A DNA stretch of 64,000 nucleotides from Ralstonia sp. UNC404CL21Col (GCF_000620465.1 NZ_JIBE01000003.1:558001-622000), one strand, 5' to 3'. Positions 44,794-56,197 are shown, counted from the stretch's first letter. Numbers and translations are program-made. Notes: generated by a model not told the origin, from the sequence alone.

Positions 44794-45843
44794 ATGAAGC
44801 CCCAATCGCCCTCGATACAGCCCATGACGTTTGTTGTCGCCGTGTTGGTGGCGGTGTCGATGGCGGGCGGGGTTTACTGGTGGCATGCGTCGGAGGCGCC
44901 TGACGTGCCCATGGCGCAGCCGCAGGCGACCAAGGGCGCCTTCATCGGCAGTGTCGGCGCCGAACCTTCGGCACAGGCCGCGCCTGCACCGGAGCTGGCC
45001 GATACACAGGCGCCGGACGGCCTGCATGTGGATACGCGCGGCCACCTCATCGTCGAAGCCGCCAATCGCGCGGTGTTGGACTACTTCCTCGACGTGCCCG
45101 CCTCGCTGCCCGAGGCGCAGCGTGTGTCGATGGCCGAGGCGCATCTGCGCGCCAAGCTGGTCACGCCGGCGCTGGCGGAGGCGCAATCGCTGCTGCAGCA
45201 CTACCTGGCCTATCGCAAGGCGGCGGCTCAAAGCGGCGCCACCAGCCGCAACAAGCCGAGCCTCGAACAGGTCCAGCAGCGCCCCGAGCTGATCGCCACG
45301 CTGCGCCAGCAGTTGAGCGACCGCACCGCGCTGCGCCGCCAATACCTTGGCGCAGACGTCGCCCAAGCCTGGTATGGCGACGACGACGCCATGGACGCCG
45401 CCGCGCTCGACCGCCTCGCTGTGATGGCCGACCCGTCGCTCACGCCGGAACAGCGCGCGGCCAGGATCGCCGCCATCGACGCCAATCTCCCGCCATCGGT
45501 ACAGCAGGCGCGCCGGGACGCCTCCGCCCCGCTCAAGCTCGCCAGCGACATGGAAACGTGGACCAAGCAGGGCATGAGCGAAGCCGAGATGCGCCAGCGC
45601 CTGTCCGCCCGCGGCGTGGACAGCCTCGTGGCCGACCGCCTCATCCAGGGCAACCGCGAAGAAGCCGACTGGCGCAACCGCTACGACGCCTACACCCGGG
45701 AACGCGATCGCATCAACGCCTTTGCCGGCCTGTCGGACGCCGATCGGGCCGCGCAAATCGCGCAACTGCGCCAGCAGACCTTCACCGCCTCGAATGAGCT
45801 GTTGCGCGCACAGGCGCTCGACGGCCTGGCCCAGCGCAAATAG
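44794..45843 (+). CDS. lipase-specific foldase/secretion chaperone (Lif)
   Basis: This 349-residue membrane-anchored periplasmic protein has an N-terminal TM (about 11-30), an Ala/Pro-rich linker, and helical Lif domains. The conserved foldase motif (RxxFDY with following C/F and L) appears here as NRAVLDYFLDV, so the Phe is Leu. The C-terminus (ERDRINAFAGLSDADRAAQI) matches the family. It is adjacent to the lipase with a 53-base gap; the pair is probably co-transcribed. Confidence 0.92.
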   Translation: MKPQSPSIQPMTFVVAVLVAVSMAGGVYWWHASEAPDVPMAQPQATKGAFIGSVGAEPSAQAAPAPELADTQAPDGLHVDTRGHLIVEAANRAVLDYFLDVPASLPEAQRVSMAEAHLRAKLVTPALAEAQSLLQHYLAYRKAAAQSGATSRNKPSLEQVQQRPELIATLRQQLSDRTALRRQYLGADVAQAWYGDDDAMDAAALDRLAVMADPSLTPEQRAARIAAIDANLPPSVQQARRDASAPLKLASDMETWTKQGMSEAEMRQRLSARGVDSLVADRLIQGNREEADWRNRYDAYTRERDRINAFAGLSDADRAAQIAQLRQQTFTASNELLRAQALDGLAQRK

Positions 45844-45905
45844 CGTCCGGGGGCGTAAACCGCCGGGCACGGTAAAATCGCGGGATTGCCGAATCACGCA
45901 CTCCC

Positions 45906-47657
<1,752 letters not shown>

Positions 47658-47701
47658 GCACGGGCCCATGCACGCCATGGGCCTCTGACAGCGGAGGCAT
47701 C

Positions 47702-48265
47702 ATGCGTGCATGGATCGTATTGCTGGCGGGGCTGCTTTGTGCTCCCGCCCTCGCCGCCTCATTCGCGCCGGACCTGGCGCACACGTCGGTCTACTTTGGC
47801 GCATCGCATTTCGATCGCAGCACGATGCGCGGCCGTTTCGACAAGATCGACGGCGCCGTCAACTTCGATGAAGCCACCCACCAGGGCGGCTTCGATTTCA
47901 CCGTCGACGCCGACTCCATCAACACGCGCCTGCGCGTGCTGGACGGCGTGCTGAAATCGGAGCAGTTTCTCGACGCTGTGAAGTTTCCGGTCATCCGCCT
48001 GCGCAGCGACCGCTTTGTCGTGGAGGGTGGCAAGCTCATCGCCATTGAGGCCAATCTGACGCTGCACGGTGTGACGCAGCCTGTGCGGCTAGACGTGCGC
48101 CGCTTCAGTTGCGGCGACGAAAAGATGCCCGGCAGCACGCGCCACGTTTGCGGCGGTGATTTCCACCTCGCCATTGCCCGCAGCGCCTTCGGCATGACGC
48201 GCTTCCTGCCCGATGTGGGCGACCGCGTCGACATCGACATCAGCGTGGAAGCCACGCCTCAATAA
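47702..48265 (+). CDS. YceI-family periplasmic lipid-binding protein
   Basis: This 187-residue protein has a signal peptide (MRAWIVLLAGLLCAPALAA) and a lipocalin-like YceI beta barrel. Blocks include HTSVYFGASHFDRSTMRGRF, DADSINTRLRVLDGVLKSEQ with FLDAVKFPVIRLRS, and FGMTRFLPDVGDRVDIDI. It carries one Cys pair (FSCGDEKM; HVCGGDF). Homologues bind polyisoprenoids; the physiological role is uncertain. GGAGG lies upstream of the ATG. Confidence 0.93.
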   Translation: MRAWIVLLAGLLCAPALAASFAPDLAHTSVYFGASHFDRSTMRGRFDKIDGAVNFDEATHQGGFDFTVDADSINTRLRVLDGVLKSEQFLDAVKFPVIRLRSDRFVVEGGKLIAIEANLTLHGVTQPVRLDVRRFSCGDEKMPGSTRHVCGGDFHLAIARSAFGMTRFLPDVGDRVDIDISVEATPQ

Positions 48266-48281
48266 ACCTCGCAATCCATCC

Positions 48282-48503
48282 ATGCCCAATATCGATTTCG
48301 CCCTGACCACCGAATACATCGAGCTGCACAAGCTGCTCAAGCTCACCGGCGTGGTCGACAGCGGCGGCGCCGGCAAGGCAGTTGTCGCCGACGGAGCGGT
48401 CACGGTCGACGGCCAGCCGGAGCTGCGCAAGACCGCCAAGATTCGCGCCGGCCAGGTGGTCATGCTCGGTGATGTGCGCATTGCCGTGCAGGGCATCGAC
48501 TAA
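48282..48503 (+). CDS. S4-domain RNA-binding protein (YbcJ-like)
   Basis: This 73-residue protein consists of one S4 domain (YIELHKLLKLTGVVDSGGAG, VTVDGQPELRKTAKI). The small size fits the YbcJ group. Partners and RNA target are unknown. It starts 16 bases after the YceI stop. Confidence 0.9.
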   Translation: MPNIDFALTTEYIELHKLLKLTGVVDSGGAGKAVVADGAVTVDGQPELRKTAKIRAGQVVMLGDVRIAVQGID

Positions 48504-48591
48504 CCCATCGACTCACGCCTCAGGTGTTTGAAAACGCACCGTGTGCTACGGTGCGGCACCTTCACACCCATCCCCATCCAGGAGACTGACC

Positions 48592-48975
48592 ATGCCGATC
48601 GCCCTCTGGTGCGTTCTGGTCGCTGCAGTGTTGCCGATCGTGTGCGTCGGCATCGCCAAGGCCAAAGGCCCGCGGTACGACAATCGCAATCCGCGCGCGT
48701 GGCTCGCGCAGCAAACCGGCGTCGCGGGCCGTGCCGCAGCCGCACAGCAGAACCACTTTGAAGCGTTCCCGTTCTTTGCGGTGGCCGTGCTGGTGGCCAT
48801 CCTGGGCGGCGGCGTGATCGACCGCATCAACCTGCTGGCCATCGCGTTCATCGTGGTGCGCGTGCTGTACACGGTGTGCTATCTCGCGAGCTGGGCGCCG
48901 CTGCGTTCGCTGATGTGGTTTGCAGGCTTTGCCTTGTGCGTTGCGCTGTTTGTCCAACCGGCCTTCGTGCACTGA
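48592..48975 (+). CDS. MAPEG-family membrane protein
   Basis: This 127-residue protein has four hydrophobic helices. The MAPEG signature includes NRNPRAWLAQQTGVAGRAAA followed by QQNHFEAFPFFAVAV. Family members include glutathione-dependent enzymes of membranes, but activity of bacterial forms is not predictable. AGGAG lies eight bases before ATG 48592. It ends in a strong terminator. Confidence 0.9.
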   Translation: MPIALWCVLVAAVLPIVCVGIAKAKGPRYDNRNPRAWLAQQTGVAGRAAAAQQNHFEAFPFFAVAVLVAILGGGVIDRINLLAIAFIVVRVLYTVCYLASWAPLRSLMWFAGFALCVALFVQPAFVH

Positions 48976-48987
48976 GCGGCCGCTCTG

Positions 48988-49024
48988 CCAAAAAAAACGG
49001 CGCCCAGGTGGCGCCGTTTTCTTT
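48988..49024 (+). terminator. bidirectional terminator between MAPEG and DUF3999 genes
   Basis: AACGGCGCC...GGCGCCGTT with an A8 run on one side and TTTTCTTT on the other, between convergent genes. Confidence 0.92.
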
Positions 49025-49036
49025 GAGCGATGGGGA

Positions 49037-50359
49037 TTACGTTGACGCATCCGGCGGCACGGCCGGCGCGCGGAACAACCGCCACGCCATGCCGCCCAGC
49101 ACCGCCACCGCGGCCAACAGCGCGCCCCACAGCACCCACTGACGCTGGCGGCCACCCGGCGGCTCGGCCTTGAGCGCATCGGCGGGGGAATCGCTCATCG
49201 CGCCAAGCTGTGCCTGCGCAATGGCGGGCGACGCACCTGCCAGCAAATCCGCGCGTGCGACCGGGTTGCCGCGTGCCACTTCCGCCACCGCCAGCGTGAA
49301 CGGCACATTGCCGCGCGCCGCATACGTGACCGTGGCCGGACGCCAGCCGATTGCCAATTGCGGCGCGCCGGCACCCAGGCCACCGCTGCGTGTGTCGACC
49401 TGCAGGCGCCAGTAGCGCTCGCCCGTGGCAGGCACGGTGATGGCCGCGTTCTCCTGCTCGCCCTTCCCGTCCGCTCCAGCCAGCCGGAACAGACGCGCAG
49501 ACGTCACGGGTCGCCAGGGCGCCTGGGCATCGGCACGCGCGTACAGCGTGGCCTGCGCGACGGTGTTGGCCTGCGGCAGATGGATCTTCACGCGTTCGAC
49601 CGGGAACACGCCGCCGGTATCGAACTGGTAATCGCCGGCAGCGGGCGTCTGCACCGGCGCCAGACCCGAGCGCCACTGAATGGCGCTGTCCGCCAACGCG
49701 ACCGGCGCGCCGACAGCCACCTCCGCGCGGACGGCATCCGGCGCAGGCGGCTTGCCCTGCCAGGTCAGACGCAGATATTTCGCCCGTAGCCCGGTGAACT
49801 CGATGCGATCCTGCACCAGCGTGCTGCCCTGGTTGGAGAGGCGGAACAGCGTGGCCTGGGCGACCGGGCTCCAGTGCTGCAAGTCATCGCTCGCCTGCAC
49901 GCTCACGCCGCTCTGGAATTCCGCAGCGGGCAGCGCCACGACCAGCGCGGTCACCGTGTCCCGAAGCTGGCTGAGGTCGACGACCCACGCGCGCACAGAC
50001 GCCTGTGATGGCTGCACGCCCGTCGCACGCAGCACGCCGTCGGTGCCGAGCACGACGCCGGCGGCGCCAGGTGTCTGCGCATCATCGATGGGCGTGGCAA
50101 ACCAGTGCACGTCGTGCAGCGTGCGTGCCTGCGGCGCCGGATCACGCGGGATGTCGACAGTGAACGGCACGGGCTCGCCGTCGCCATTGAGGATGCGCAG
50201 GTCGGCCAGATTGGCCTCGCGCGCATGGGCATAGACGTCTTCGCTCAGCGTGACGGCGTAGTACGGGGCACCGGGCGTGCCGGTCAACGCAAAGCGCTCG
50301 GCCCAGGCCGGCGCAGACAACAGCGACGCCACGGCCATCGCAAAAGCAACCTTCTTCAC
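49037..50359 (-). CDS. DUF3999 family protein
   Basis: This 440-residue protein has a signal peptide (ends APAWAER) and beta-rich domains with repeated ADLRILNGDGEPVPFTVD-like and AKYLRLTWQGKPPAPDAVRA segments resembling carbohydrate-binding sandwich folds. A single C-terminal TM (about 410-430) anchors it. Function is unknown. Its start overlaps the DUF2339 stop (ATGA), so the two are translationally coupled and probably act together in the envelope. Confidence 0.88.
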   Translation of the reverse strand: MKKVAFAMAVASLLSAPAWAERFALTGTPGAPYYAVTLSEDVYAHAREANLADLRILNGDGEPVPFTVDIPRDPAPQARTLHDVHWFATPIDDAQTPGAAGVVLGTDGVLRATGVQPSQASVRAWVVDLSQLRDTVTALVVALPAAEFQSGVSVQASDDLQHWSPVAQATLFRLSNQGSTLVQDRIEFTGLRAKYLRLTWQGKPPAPDAVRAEVAVGAPVALADSAIQWRSGLAPVQTPAAGDYQFDTGGVFPVERVKIHLPQANTVAQATLYARADAQAPWRPVTSARLFRLAGADGKGEQENAAITVPATGERYWRLQVDTRSGGLGAGAPQLAIGWRPATVTYAARGNVPFTLAVAEVARGNPVARADLLAGASPAIAQAQLGAMSDSPADALKAEPPGGRQRQWVLWGALLAAVAVLGGMAWRLFRAPAVPPDAST

Positions 50360-53247
50360 AGGACCTCCCCGGTTTCAGCTTGGGCGCTGGTTTTGGGCTT
50401 TGGCGGCAACGGCGACAGATAGCCGATCAGCAACAGCAGCACGCCAATCCCGATAAACGACACGATGCGCTCAACACCTGTCACGCGCGACAGATCGAAC
50501 AGGAACAGCTTGACCACCGTCACGCCCAGCAGCGCCCCGCCGGTGAACCACAGCGCGCGGCTGGCGCGCCGCGTGGCAAACACCATCACCGCCAACGCCA
50601 GCACCGTCCAGAACATCGACAGCGACGCCTGCACCAGCATCGAGGCACCGAGATCGTCCAGTGTGTACGGCACATGCGCCCAATGGTGCAGCGTGCGCAG
50701 CAGCACCGCGTTGGCCCAGATAAAAAGCGTCGCGCCGATGGCGTAGCCGATCACCATCGGCTCGGGCACAAGCTTCTGCAGCGCTACGCGGCGCATCCAC
50801 AGCGCGATGGCAAGGAACACCAGCAGTTGCGCCACGTCCAGCGGGTTGAGAATCGGCAGGTAGAACAGCGGCGCGGCATTGCCGTCGCTGGCGGCGCTCG
50901 CGAAGCTCCACAGCCACAGCAGGCCAGCCAGCGGTGCGGCGCCCCACAGCAGATAGGCGCGCTCGAATCGGGCGATCGGCCAGCGGATGCGCCAGCCTGC
51001 GCCTGCCAGCAGGGCGAGCAACGCGCCGTAGGCATAGGCCCAGGCGGCGAAGCTCCACGTGCCCTCAGGCACGTAGGCGTCGAGGCGCCAGTAGCCTTCC
51101 GTGGCCAGTACGCCGCAGATCAACCAGAACAGCACGGTATGCAGCGGCGCGAGGAGATTGTCTTTCACGTCGCGCTCCTGGCGGCGCAGCAGCACGAAGG
51201 CGAGCACCACGGCGGCAATCCACACCGGTCCGCCCCAGCCGGCCAGCGGTGACGGCGCCCAGTGTTCGATCGCAGCCAGCGAAATCAGCGCCAGCGCCGG
51301 GGACAACGCCAGCGCAGGCCACTCGGCCAGTGCCCAATCGAGCTTGCGGCGCAGGCCGTGTGCAGCCCACGCCGTCAGCACGGCAAAGGCGGCGTACAGC
51401 GGAATGTCCGGCCGGTCGACGGTCTTGGTGGCGATGCGCCAGGCCCAGCGGTCGATCTCGTTGCTGCCGCTGCCGAGCCACCACAGCAAGCCCCACGCCG
51501 ACGCAGCAATGCCGAGCACCGGCGCCGCCTTCAGCCACCCACGCGCCTCCGCCTTGCCGTGCAGTCGCCAGCCGCTGAAGACGCCCGCCAGCGCAATCAA
51601 CACCCCGCCGATATAACGGCTGTTGAGCACGGCCCAGCTGTGCTGCGGCGCCCAGTCGAACACGGCATCCACGGCGAAGGCGGCGCCGGCCGCGAGTTGC
51701 AGAAGCAGCCCTGCTGCCAGCGCCAGCCGCCGCTGCTGACGCACGCCCAGCCACACCACGGCGGCACCTTCCAGGGCCCATACCGCACTGGTCGTGCGTC
51801 CATCGAAAGCCAGCGGGATTGCCAGCGTGATGAAGATCACGCCCAACGCAAACATCGCTTCGTACAGCAGGCCGAGATTCGCTCGTTTGGGCGCCAGCCA
51901 GCCCGCAATCGCCAGATAGAACGCGGCCAGGGCGGTGGCGCTCCACGCCATCGCAAACGGAATGTGGTGCACCAGCCCAGCCTGCAACCCCATCGCCACC
52001 AGCGGCGTGCCGAACACCAGCGTGCCGTCAACGTAGTGTTTGAGGCTGACATGGCGGCGCAGCGCGGTCAGCAGCGCAATGCCCACATACATCAGGAAGA
52101 AGAGGATCAGGAACGGCTCGGTGCTCGCCAGCAACGATGGCTGATAGCGCAGCACGCCCCACGCCGTGGCAATGCCGAACGTAAAGACGAAGCCGAGCAG
52201 ATTCAGCGCCCGCCACGCCCGGAACCACGCAATGGCGAAAATGCCCGCGTTCAGCAGCGCGTAATAGCTGAACAGCGCCACGTGGCTGCCTTGGCCCGTC
52301 GAGATCAGAATCGGCGCCAGGAAGCCGCCTGCACTGCCCGTGAAAGCCAGCGCCGGCGCGTTCTGCTTGACCGCCAGCCCGGCGGCCAGCGCGCAGATCA
52401 GCACCAGCAGCGGAAACGCCATCCCCGGGCTGAGCAGCGGCACGACGCGTGTGGCTGCAAACACCGTCAGATACAGCACGCCGACCCCGCCACCCTGCAG
52501 CACCAGCGCATAGCCCGGGCGCTTCTCGCGCAGGCGCCAGCCGATGCCCAGCAACGCGATCGCCCCGACCGCCACACCGGCCAGCCGGAATTCAACCGGC
52601 AGCAGGCTGTTATCCGCCGCGTACTTGAGCAGGAACGCCACGCCGAAGAACAGGATCAGGATCCCCACCCGCACCACGCTGTTGCCGCCCAGCAGCCAGT
52701 CGCGCGCGGCGCCGACGGCGCGCTCCACCCAATCGGGCTCGTGCGGTGCCAAGACGGGCGCGGGTTGCGCAGCAGGTTGAGGCATCGGCTGCGGAACCGC
52801 AACCTGCGGCGCAGGCACGGACGCGGACGCAGGCACGGGCACGGGCACAGACACCGCAGGCGCCTCTACGGGCGGCAATGCCTCGGCCACGGCCGGTGGC
52901 GCCTCTGCGGCTGCTTGCTCCACATCGGTAGGCGCGATGAAGGTTCCGCCTTTGATTTCAGCCAGTTGCCGGCGCAGGAGCGAAACCTCGTGCTCGAGCC
53001 GGGCCACACGCTCCTGCAGCGTCGCGGGCGGCGGCGACACGGCTGTCTGCGTAGCCGCATGGCTCGGCGCCGCGCCCGTTGCGCCCGCGCCGTCGGGCGG
53101 ATTGGCCCACTGCGCGCTGGCGCGCTTGTCCATGTACAAGATCAGCGATGCCAGTCCCAGACCGATCAACGCCCCAAAGAACGCCCCGACGACGCCCCCC
53201 GACAGGCCTCCGAGCAACAGACCCACGATTCCGAATATCCAACGCAT
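50356..53247 (-). CDS. DUF2339 family large membrane protein
   Basis: This 963-residue protein starts with two short hydrophobic segments, then a soluble region with a coiled-coil-like stretch (TLQERVARLEHEVSLLRRQL) and a Pro/Ala/Val-rich linker (about 120-180). About 25 hydrophobic helices follow. The family signature lies at about 188-230 (WLLGGNSVVRVGILILFFGV). The role is unknown. It is coupled to the DUF3999 gene by a four-base overlap. Confidence 0.92.
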   Translation of the reverse strand: MRWIFGIVGLLLGGLSGGVVGAFFGALIGLGLASLILYMDKRASAQWANPPDGAGATGAAPSHAATQTAVSPPPATLQERVARLEHEVSLLRRQLAEIKGGTFIAPTDVEQAAAEAPPAVAEALPPVEAPAVSVPVPVPASASVPAPQVAVPQPMPQPAAQPAPVLAPHEPDWVERAVGAARDWLLGGNSVVRVGILILFFGVAFLLKYAADNSLLPVEFRLAGVAVGAIALLGIGWRLREKRPGYALVLQGGGVGVLYLTVFAATRVVPLLSPGMAFPLLVLICALAAGLAVKQNAPALAFTGSAGGFLAPILISTGQGSHVALFSYYALLNAGIFAIAWFRAWRALNLLGFVFTFGIATAWGVLRYQPSLLASTEPFLILFFLMYVGIALLTALRRHVSLKHYVDGTLVFGTPLVAMGLQAGLVHHIPFAMAWSATALAAFYLAIAGWLAPKRANLGLLYEAMFALGVIFITLAIPLAFDGRTTSAVWALEGAAVVWLGVRQQRRLALAAGLLLQLAAGAAFAVDAVFDWAPQHSWAVLNSRYIGGVLIALAGVFSGWRLHGKAEARGWLKAAPVLGIAASAWGLLWWLGSGSNEIDRWAWRIATKTVDRPDIPLYAAFAVLTAWAAHGLRRKLDWALAEWPALALSPALALISLAAIEHWAPSPLAGWGGPVWIAAVVLAFVLLRRQERDVKDNLLAPLHTVLFWLICGVLATEGYWRLDAYVPEGTWSFAAWAYAYGALLALLAGAGWRIRWPIARFERAYLLWGAAPLAGLLWLWSFASAASDGNAAPLFYLPILNPLDVAQLLVFLAIALWMRRVALQKLVPEPMVIGYAIGATLFIWANAVLLRTLHHWAHVPYTLDDLGASMLVQASLSMFWTVLALAVMVFATRRASRALWFTGGALLGVTVVKLFLFDLSRVTGVERIVSFIGIGVLLLLIGYLSPLPPKPKTSAQAETGEVL

Positions 53248-53419
53248 CGTTCTGATTGTCCTGGTTTGGATAGGAAAAACATGCGCCGACTAGCGCACGC
53301 ACCGCTCGTATACCGCAAACAGCCGCCGTTGGGAATGCGCCCGGCCGATGCCGTCAGCTTCATCGGCCCGTGCGACAATGCGCGCTTTGCCAAAAACGGC
53401 CCATCCGCCGACCACCCGC

Positions 53420-53971
53420 ATGGCCCTGAAATCCACGATCTACAAGGTCGATCTGCAGATCGCCGACATGGATCGGCACTACTACGCCAACCACGCGCTG
53501 ACCGTCGCCCGCCACCCGAGCGAGAACGACGAACGCATGATGGTGCGCGTGCTCGCCTTCGCCCGCCACGCCAGCGAAACGCTCGCCTTCACACGCGGTC
53601 TGTCGGAGCCCGACGAGCCCGAACTCTGGCAGCGCGACCTGACCGACGCCATCGAGCTGTGGATCGACCTCGGCAACCCCGACGACACGCGCATCCGCAA
53701 GGCCAGCAACCGTGCGGAGCAGGTCGCCGTCTATACATATAGCGGCAATGCCAGCCGCGTGTGGTGGCAGCAGACCGAAAGCAAGATCACGCGCTTTGCC
53801 AACGTGTCGGTGTACGAAGTCGCCGCCGACACCGTGGCTGCGCTGGCCGCCATGGTGGAACGCACCATGCGTCTGCAGGTCACCATCCAGGACGGCGACA
53901 TCTGGGTCGCCAACGACGCGGACAATGTCCACGTCCAGCTCGAAACCCTCAAGGCCGCAACCGCTGCCTGA
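53420..53971 (+). CDS. YaeQ-family protein
   Basis: This 183-residue protein starts MALKSTIYKVDLQIADMDRH. It has the typical blocks HPSENDERMMVRVLAFARHA, LWIDLGNPDDTRIRKASNRA and the C-terminal GDIWVAND. YaeQ has a nuclease-like (PD-(D/E)XK) fold; the suggestion that it suppresses rfaH loss is from E. coli literature and not tested here. Confidence 0.93.
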   Translation: MALKSTIYKVDLQIADMDRHYYANHALTVARHPSENDERMMVRVLAFARHASETLAFTRGLSEPDEPELWQRDLTDAIELWIDLGNPDDTRIRKASNRAEQVAVYTYSGNASRVWWQQTESKITRFANVSVYEVAADTVAALAAMVERTMRLQVTIQDGDIWVANDADNVHVQLETLKAATAA

Positions 53972-54012
53972 GCCTGTTCCCTTATCACCCACGCCACTCC
54001 ACGAGGCTCATC

Positions 54013-54366
54013 ATGACCATCGAAACCACCGCAAGCGGCCTGCAATACGAAGATGTCGTCGTCGGCGACGGCGCTGAAGCCACGGCCGGCAAATACGTCA
54101 CCGTGCACTACACCGGCTGGCTCTACGAAAACGGCCAGGCCGGCAAGAAGTTCGATTCCAGCAAAGACCGTAACGACCCCTTCGCCTTCCACCTGGGCGG
54201 CGGCATGGTCATCAAGGGCTGGGACGAAGGCGTGCAAGGCATGAAGGTTGGCGGCACGCGCAAGCTGATCATCCCGGCGGCCCTGGGCTACGGCGCGCGC
54301 GGCGCGGGCGGTGTGATCCCCCCGAACGCAACGTTGCTTTTTGAAGTCGACCTGCTGGAAGTCTGA
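54013..54366 (+). CDS. FKBP-type peptidyl-prolyl cis-trans isomerase
   Basis: This 117-residue single-domain FKBP has VTVHYTGWLYENGQAGKKFD, FAFHLGGGMVIKGWDEGVQG and YGARGAGGVIPPNATLLFEV. These cover the ligand-pocket residues (Tyr, Phe, Trp, Ile). There is no signal peptide, so it is cytoplasmic. The start is after CATC at 54013; the frame is open earlier without homology. Confidence 0.95.
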   Translation: MTIETTASGLQYEDVVVGDGAEATAGKYVTVHYTGWLYENGQAGKKFDSSKDRNDPFAFHLGGGMVIKGWDEGVQGMKVGGTRKLIIPAALGYGARGAGGVIPPNATLLFEVDLLEV

Positions 54367-54430
54367 TCCTGCGCTAGAATCCGCCCCGGCTTGCGATGCG
54401 TCACATGGCGCATCACAAGCCGCCTCCCCC

Positions 54431-54506
54431 GGCGGGGTGGCAGAGTGGTCAATGCTGCGGCTTGCAAAGCCGTATAAGACGGTTCAATTCCGATCCCCCG
54501 CCTCCA
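54431..54506 (+). tRNA. tRNA-Cys (anticodon GCA)
   Basis: The acceptor stem GGCGGGG pairs with CCCCGCC and the CCA end is encoded. The anticodon stem GCGGC/GCCGT encloses the loop TTGCAAA with anticodon GCA. D-arm (GGCAGAGTGGTCAATGC) and T-arm (GGTTCAATTCC) are present. The T-stem seems to have an A-A mismatch and one extra base versus the standard fold, so an exact fold should be checked. Confidence 0.9.
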
Positions 54507-54642
54507 GTTTTCCGGCTGCACACGCTTCACCGTTGCGGCCGCGCCATAGTCAAGCCTCCGCCTACACGCGCAACGCCCTGTTTCCCGGCCATCGGCCGTC
54601 CGCCCGCGTGACCACTCTTGACGATTGCTCTATGCTTGCGAC

Positions 54643-55392
54643 ATGGCCGTCACCCGAGAGGATCTCGAACAGAACCGGTTGCGCGCCGCCCTGGGTGATT
54701 CGCCCGTCGCGTCGTCGCTGCTGACCGAGGCTGCGCTGGAAGCGTCGCTTGCATCGACGCTCGCGCGGTTGTCGGCTGCGCCCGGCGAATGCCAGGACGC
54801 CTGGGTGTTCGGGTACGGCTCGCTGATCTGGAACCCGATGATCTTTCACACCGAGGCCGCCCGCGCCACGGTGCACGGTTATCACCGCGGCTTCTATCTC
54901 TACTCCCGCATCAACCGCGGCACCTGGGACAACCCGGGGCTCGTACTCGGCCTCGACCGGGGCGGCAGCTGCCGGGGCGTGGCGTTTCGCGTACCGCGCG
55001 ACCATGCCGAGCATGAATTCCGCGTGCTGTGGCGCCGCGAAATGCTGACCGGCGCGTACCTCCCTCGCTGGCTGCCGACCGAAATCAACGGCAAACGCGT
55101 CCTGGCGCTGGCCTTTGTCATGAACCGCGCCCACGAAGCGTATGCCGGCCGCCTGCCCGACGAGCGCGTGGTCGGCTGCCTGCGGAACGCGGTCGGGCTG
55201 TACGGCCCGGCACGCGAATACCTGCAGCGCACGCTGATCGGCCTGGCCAGCAACGGGCTGCACGATCCGTATCTGGACCGCCTGTGGTCGCGCCTGCAGG
55301 CGACCGACGCGGCAAACGGCCCCTGCGCCACGACCGATGCAACGGACGCAACCGACACCGCGCCGCTGCCCGATCCCTATCTCAGCGCCTGA
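54643..55392 (+). CDS. gamma-glutamylcyclotransferase, ChaC-like
   Basis: This 249-residue protein has the ChaC signature WVFGYGSLIWNPMIFHTEAA and VHGYHRGFYLYSRINRGTWD, with the catalytic Glu probably in WRREMLTGAYLPRW. ChaC enzymes cleave glutathione to 5-oxoproline and Cys-Gly. The C-terminus has a Thr/Ala/Asp-rich tail. ATG at 54643 is chosen over an upstream in-frame ATG at 54625. Confidence 0.92.
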   Translation: MAVTREDLEQNRLRAALGDSPVASSLLTEAALEASLASTLARLSAAPGECQDAWVFGYGSLIWNPMIFHTEAARATVHGYHRGFYLYSRINRGTWDNPGLVLGLDRGGSCRGVAFRVPRDHAEHEFRVLWRREMLTGAYLPRWLPTEINGKRVLALAFVMNRAHEAYAGRLPDERVVGCLRNAVGLYGPAREYLQRTLIGLASNGLHDPYLDRLWSRLQATDAANGPCATTDATDATDTAPLPDPYLSA

Positions 55393-55402
55393 ACCGCCCG
55401 CC

Positions 55403-56197
55403 ATGCTCATCGCCCCGCATCCCGCGCTCAACCAGCTTATCGGCGTCATGCTGGGGATGGCACTGGCTGTGGGCGACATGGCCAACGCCTGGCAGGAGCA
55501 GCATCTGCCCATCCTGCATGTGGCGGCCAGCGCCGGTGCGAAGGTTGCGCCCAGCACGACACGTACGCCCGACGCACGTCCCCCCCGCCGCAGCGACCCG
55601 GCCACGCGTGATCGCGACCTGATCCTCGCCGCACAGGCCGGCAACACGATGGCCATCCAGACGTTGCTGGCCGAAGGCGCCAGCCTCAAGGCGCGCGACG
55701 CCGATGGCCGCACGGCGCTCATCGCCGCCGTCATGGCGCATATGGGCGCGGCAGCACGCCTGCTCATCCAGGCCGGCGCCGACGTCAACGTGCAGGACAA
55801 CACGCAGAACAGCGCCTTCCTGCTCGCTGCCAGCCAGGGCGATGCGGAAACGGTGCGCCTGGCGCTCTCGCACGGCGCCAACCTGCGTGCCACCAACGGT
55901 GACGGCGACACCGCGCTCATCCCGGCTGCACGCCGCGGCTATGTCGAAGTCGTCAATGAACTCGTGAAGGCCGGCGTTCCGCCCGATGCCACCAACAACC
56001 TGGGCCTGACCGCGCTGATCGAAGCCGTGGCCCTGGGCGACGGCAGCGACAAATACGAGAAGACCGTGCAACTGCTGCTTGACGGCGGAGCGGACCCGAA
56101 CCTCGCCGACCGCGGCGGCGTCACGCCGATGCGGCATGCGCGTCAGCGTGGTTTCCACGGCATCGGCGCACTGCTCTTCAAGGCGCGCGGACATTGA
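55403..56197 (+). CDS. ankyrin-repeat protein
   Basis: This 264-residue protein has a hydrophobic N-terminal segment (about 10-25), possibly a signal or anchor, then about five ankyrin repeats (DLILAAQAGNTMAIQTLLAE; GRTALIAAVMAHMGAAARLL; NSAFLLAASQGDAETVRLAL; and two more to RGGVTPMRHARQRG). The repeats mediate protein contacts; the partner is unknown. It follows the ChaC-like gene with a 10-base gap. Confidence 0.92.
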   Translation: MLIAPHPALNQLIGVMLGMALAVGDMANAWQEQHLPILHVAASAGAKVAPSTTRTPDARPPRRSDPATRDRDLILAAQAGNTMAIQTLLAEGASLKARDADGRTALIAAVMAHMGAAARLLIQAGADVNVQDNTQNSAFLLAASQGDAETVRLALSHGANLRATNGDGDTALIPAARRGYVEVVNELVKAGVPPDATNNLGLTALIEAVALGDGSDKYEKTVQLLLDGGADPNLADRGGVTPMRHARQRGFHGIGALLFKARGH

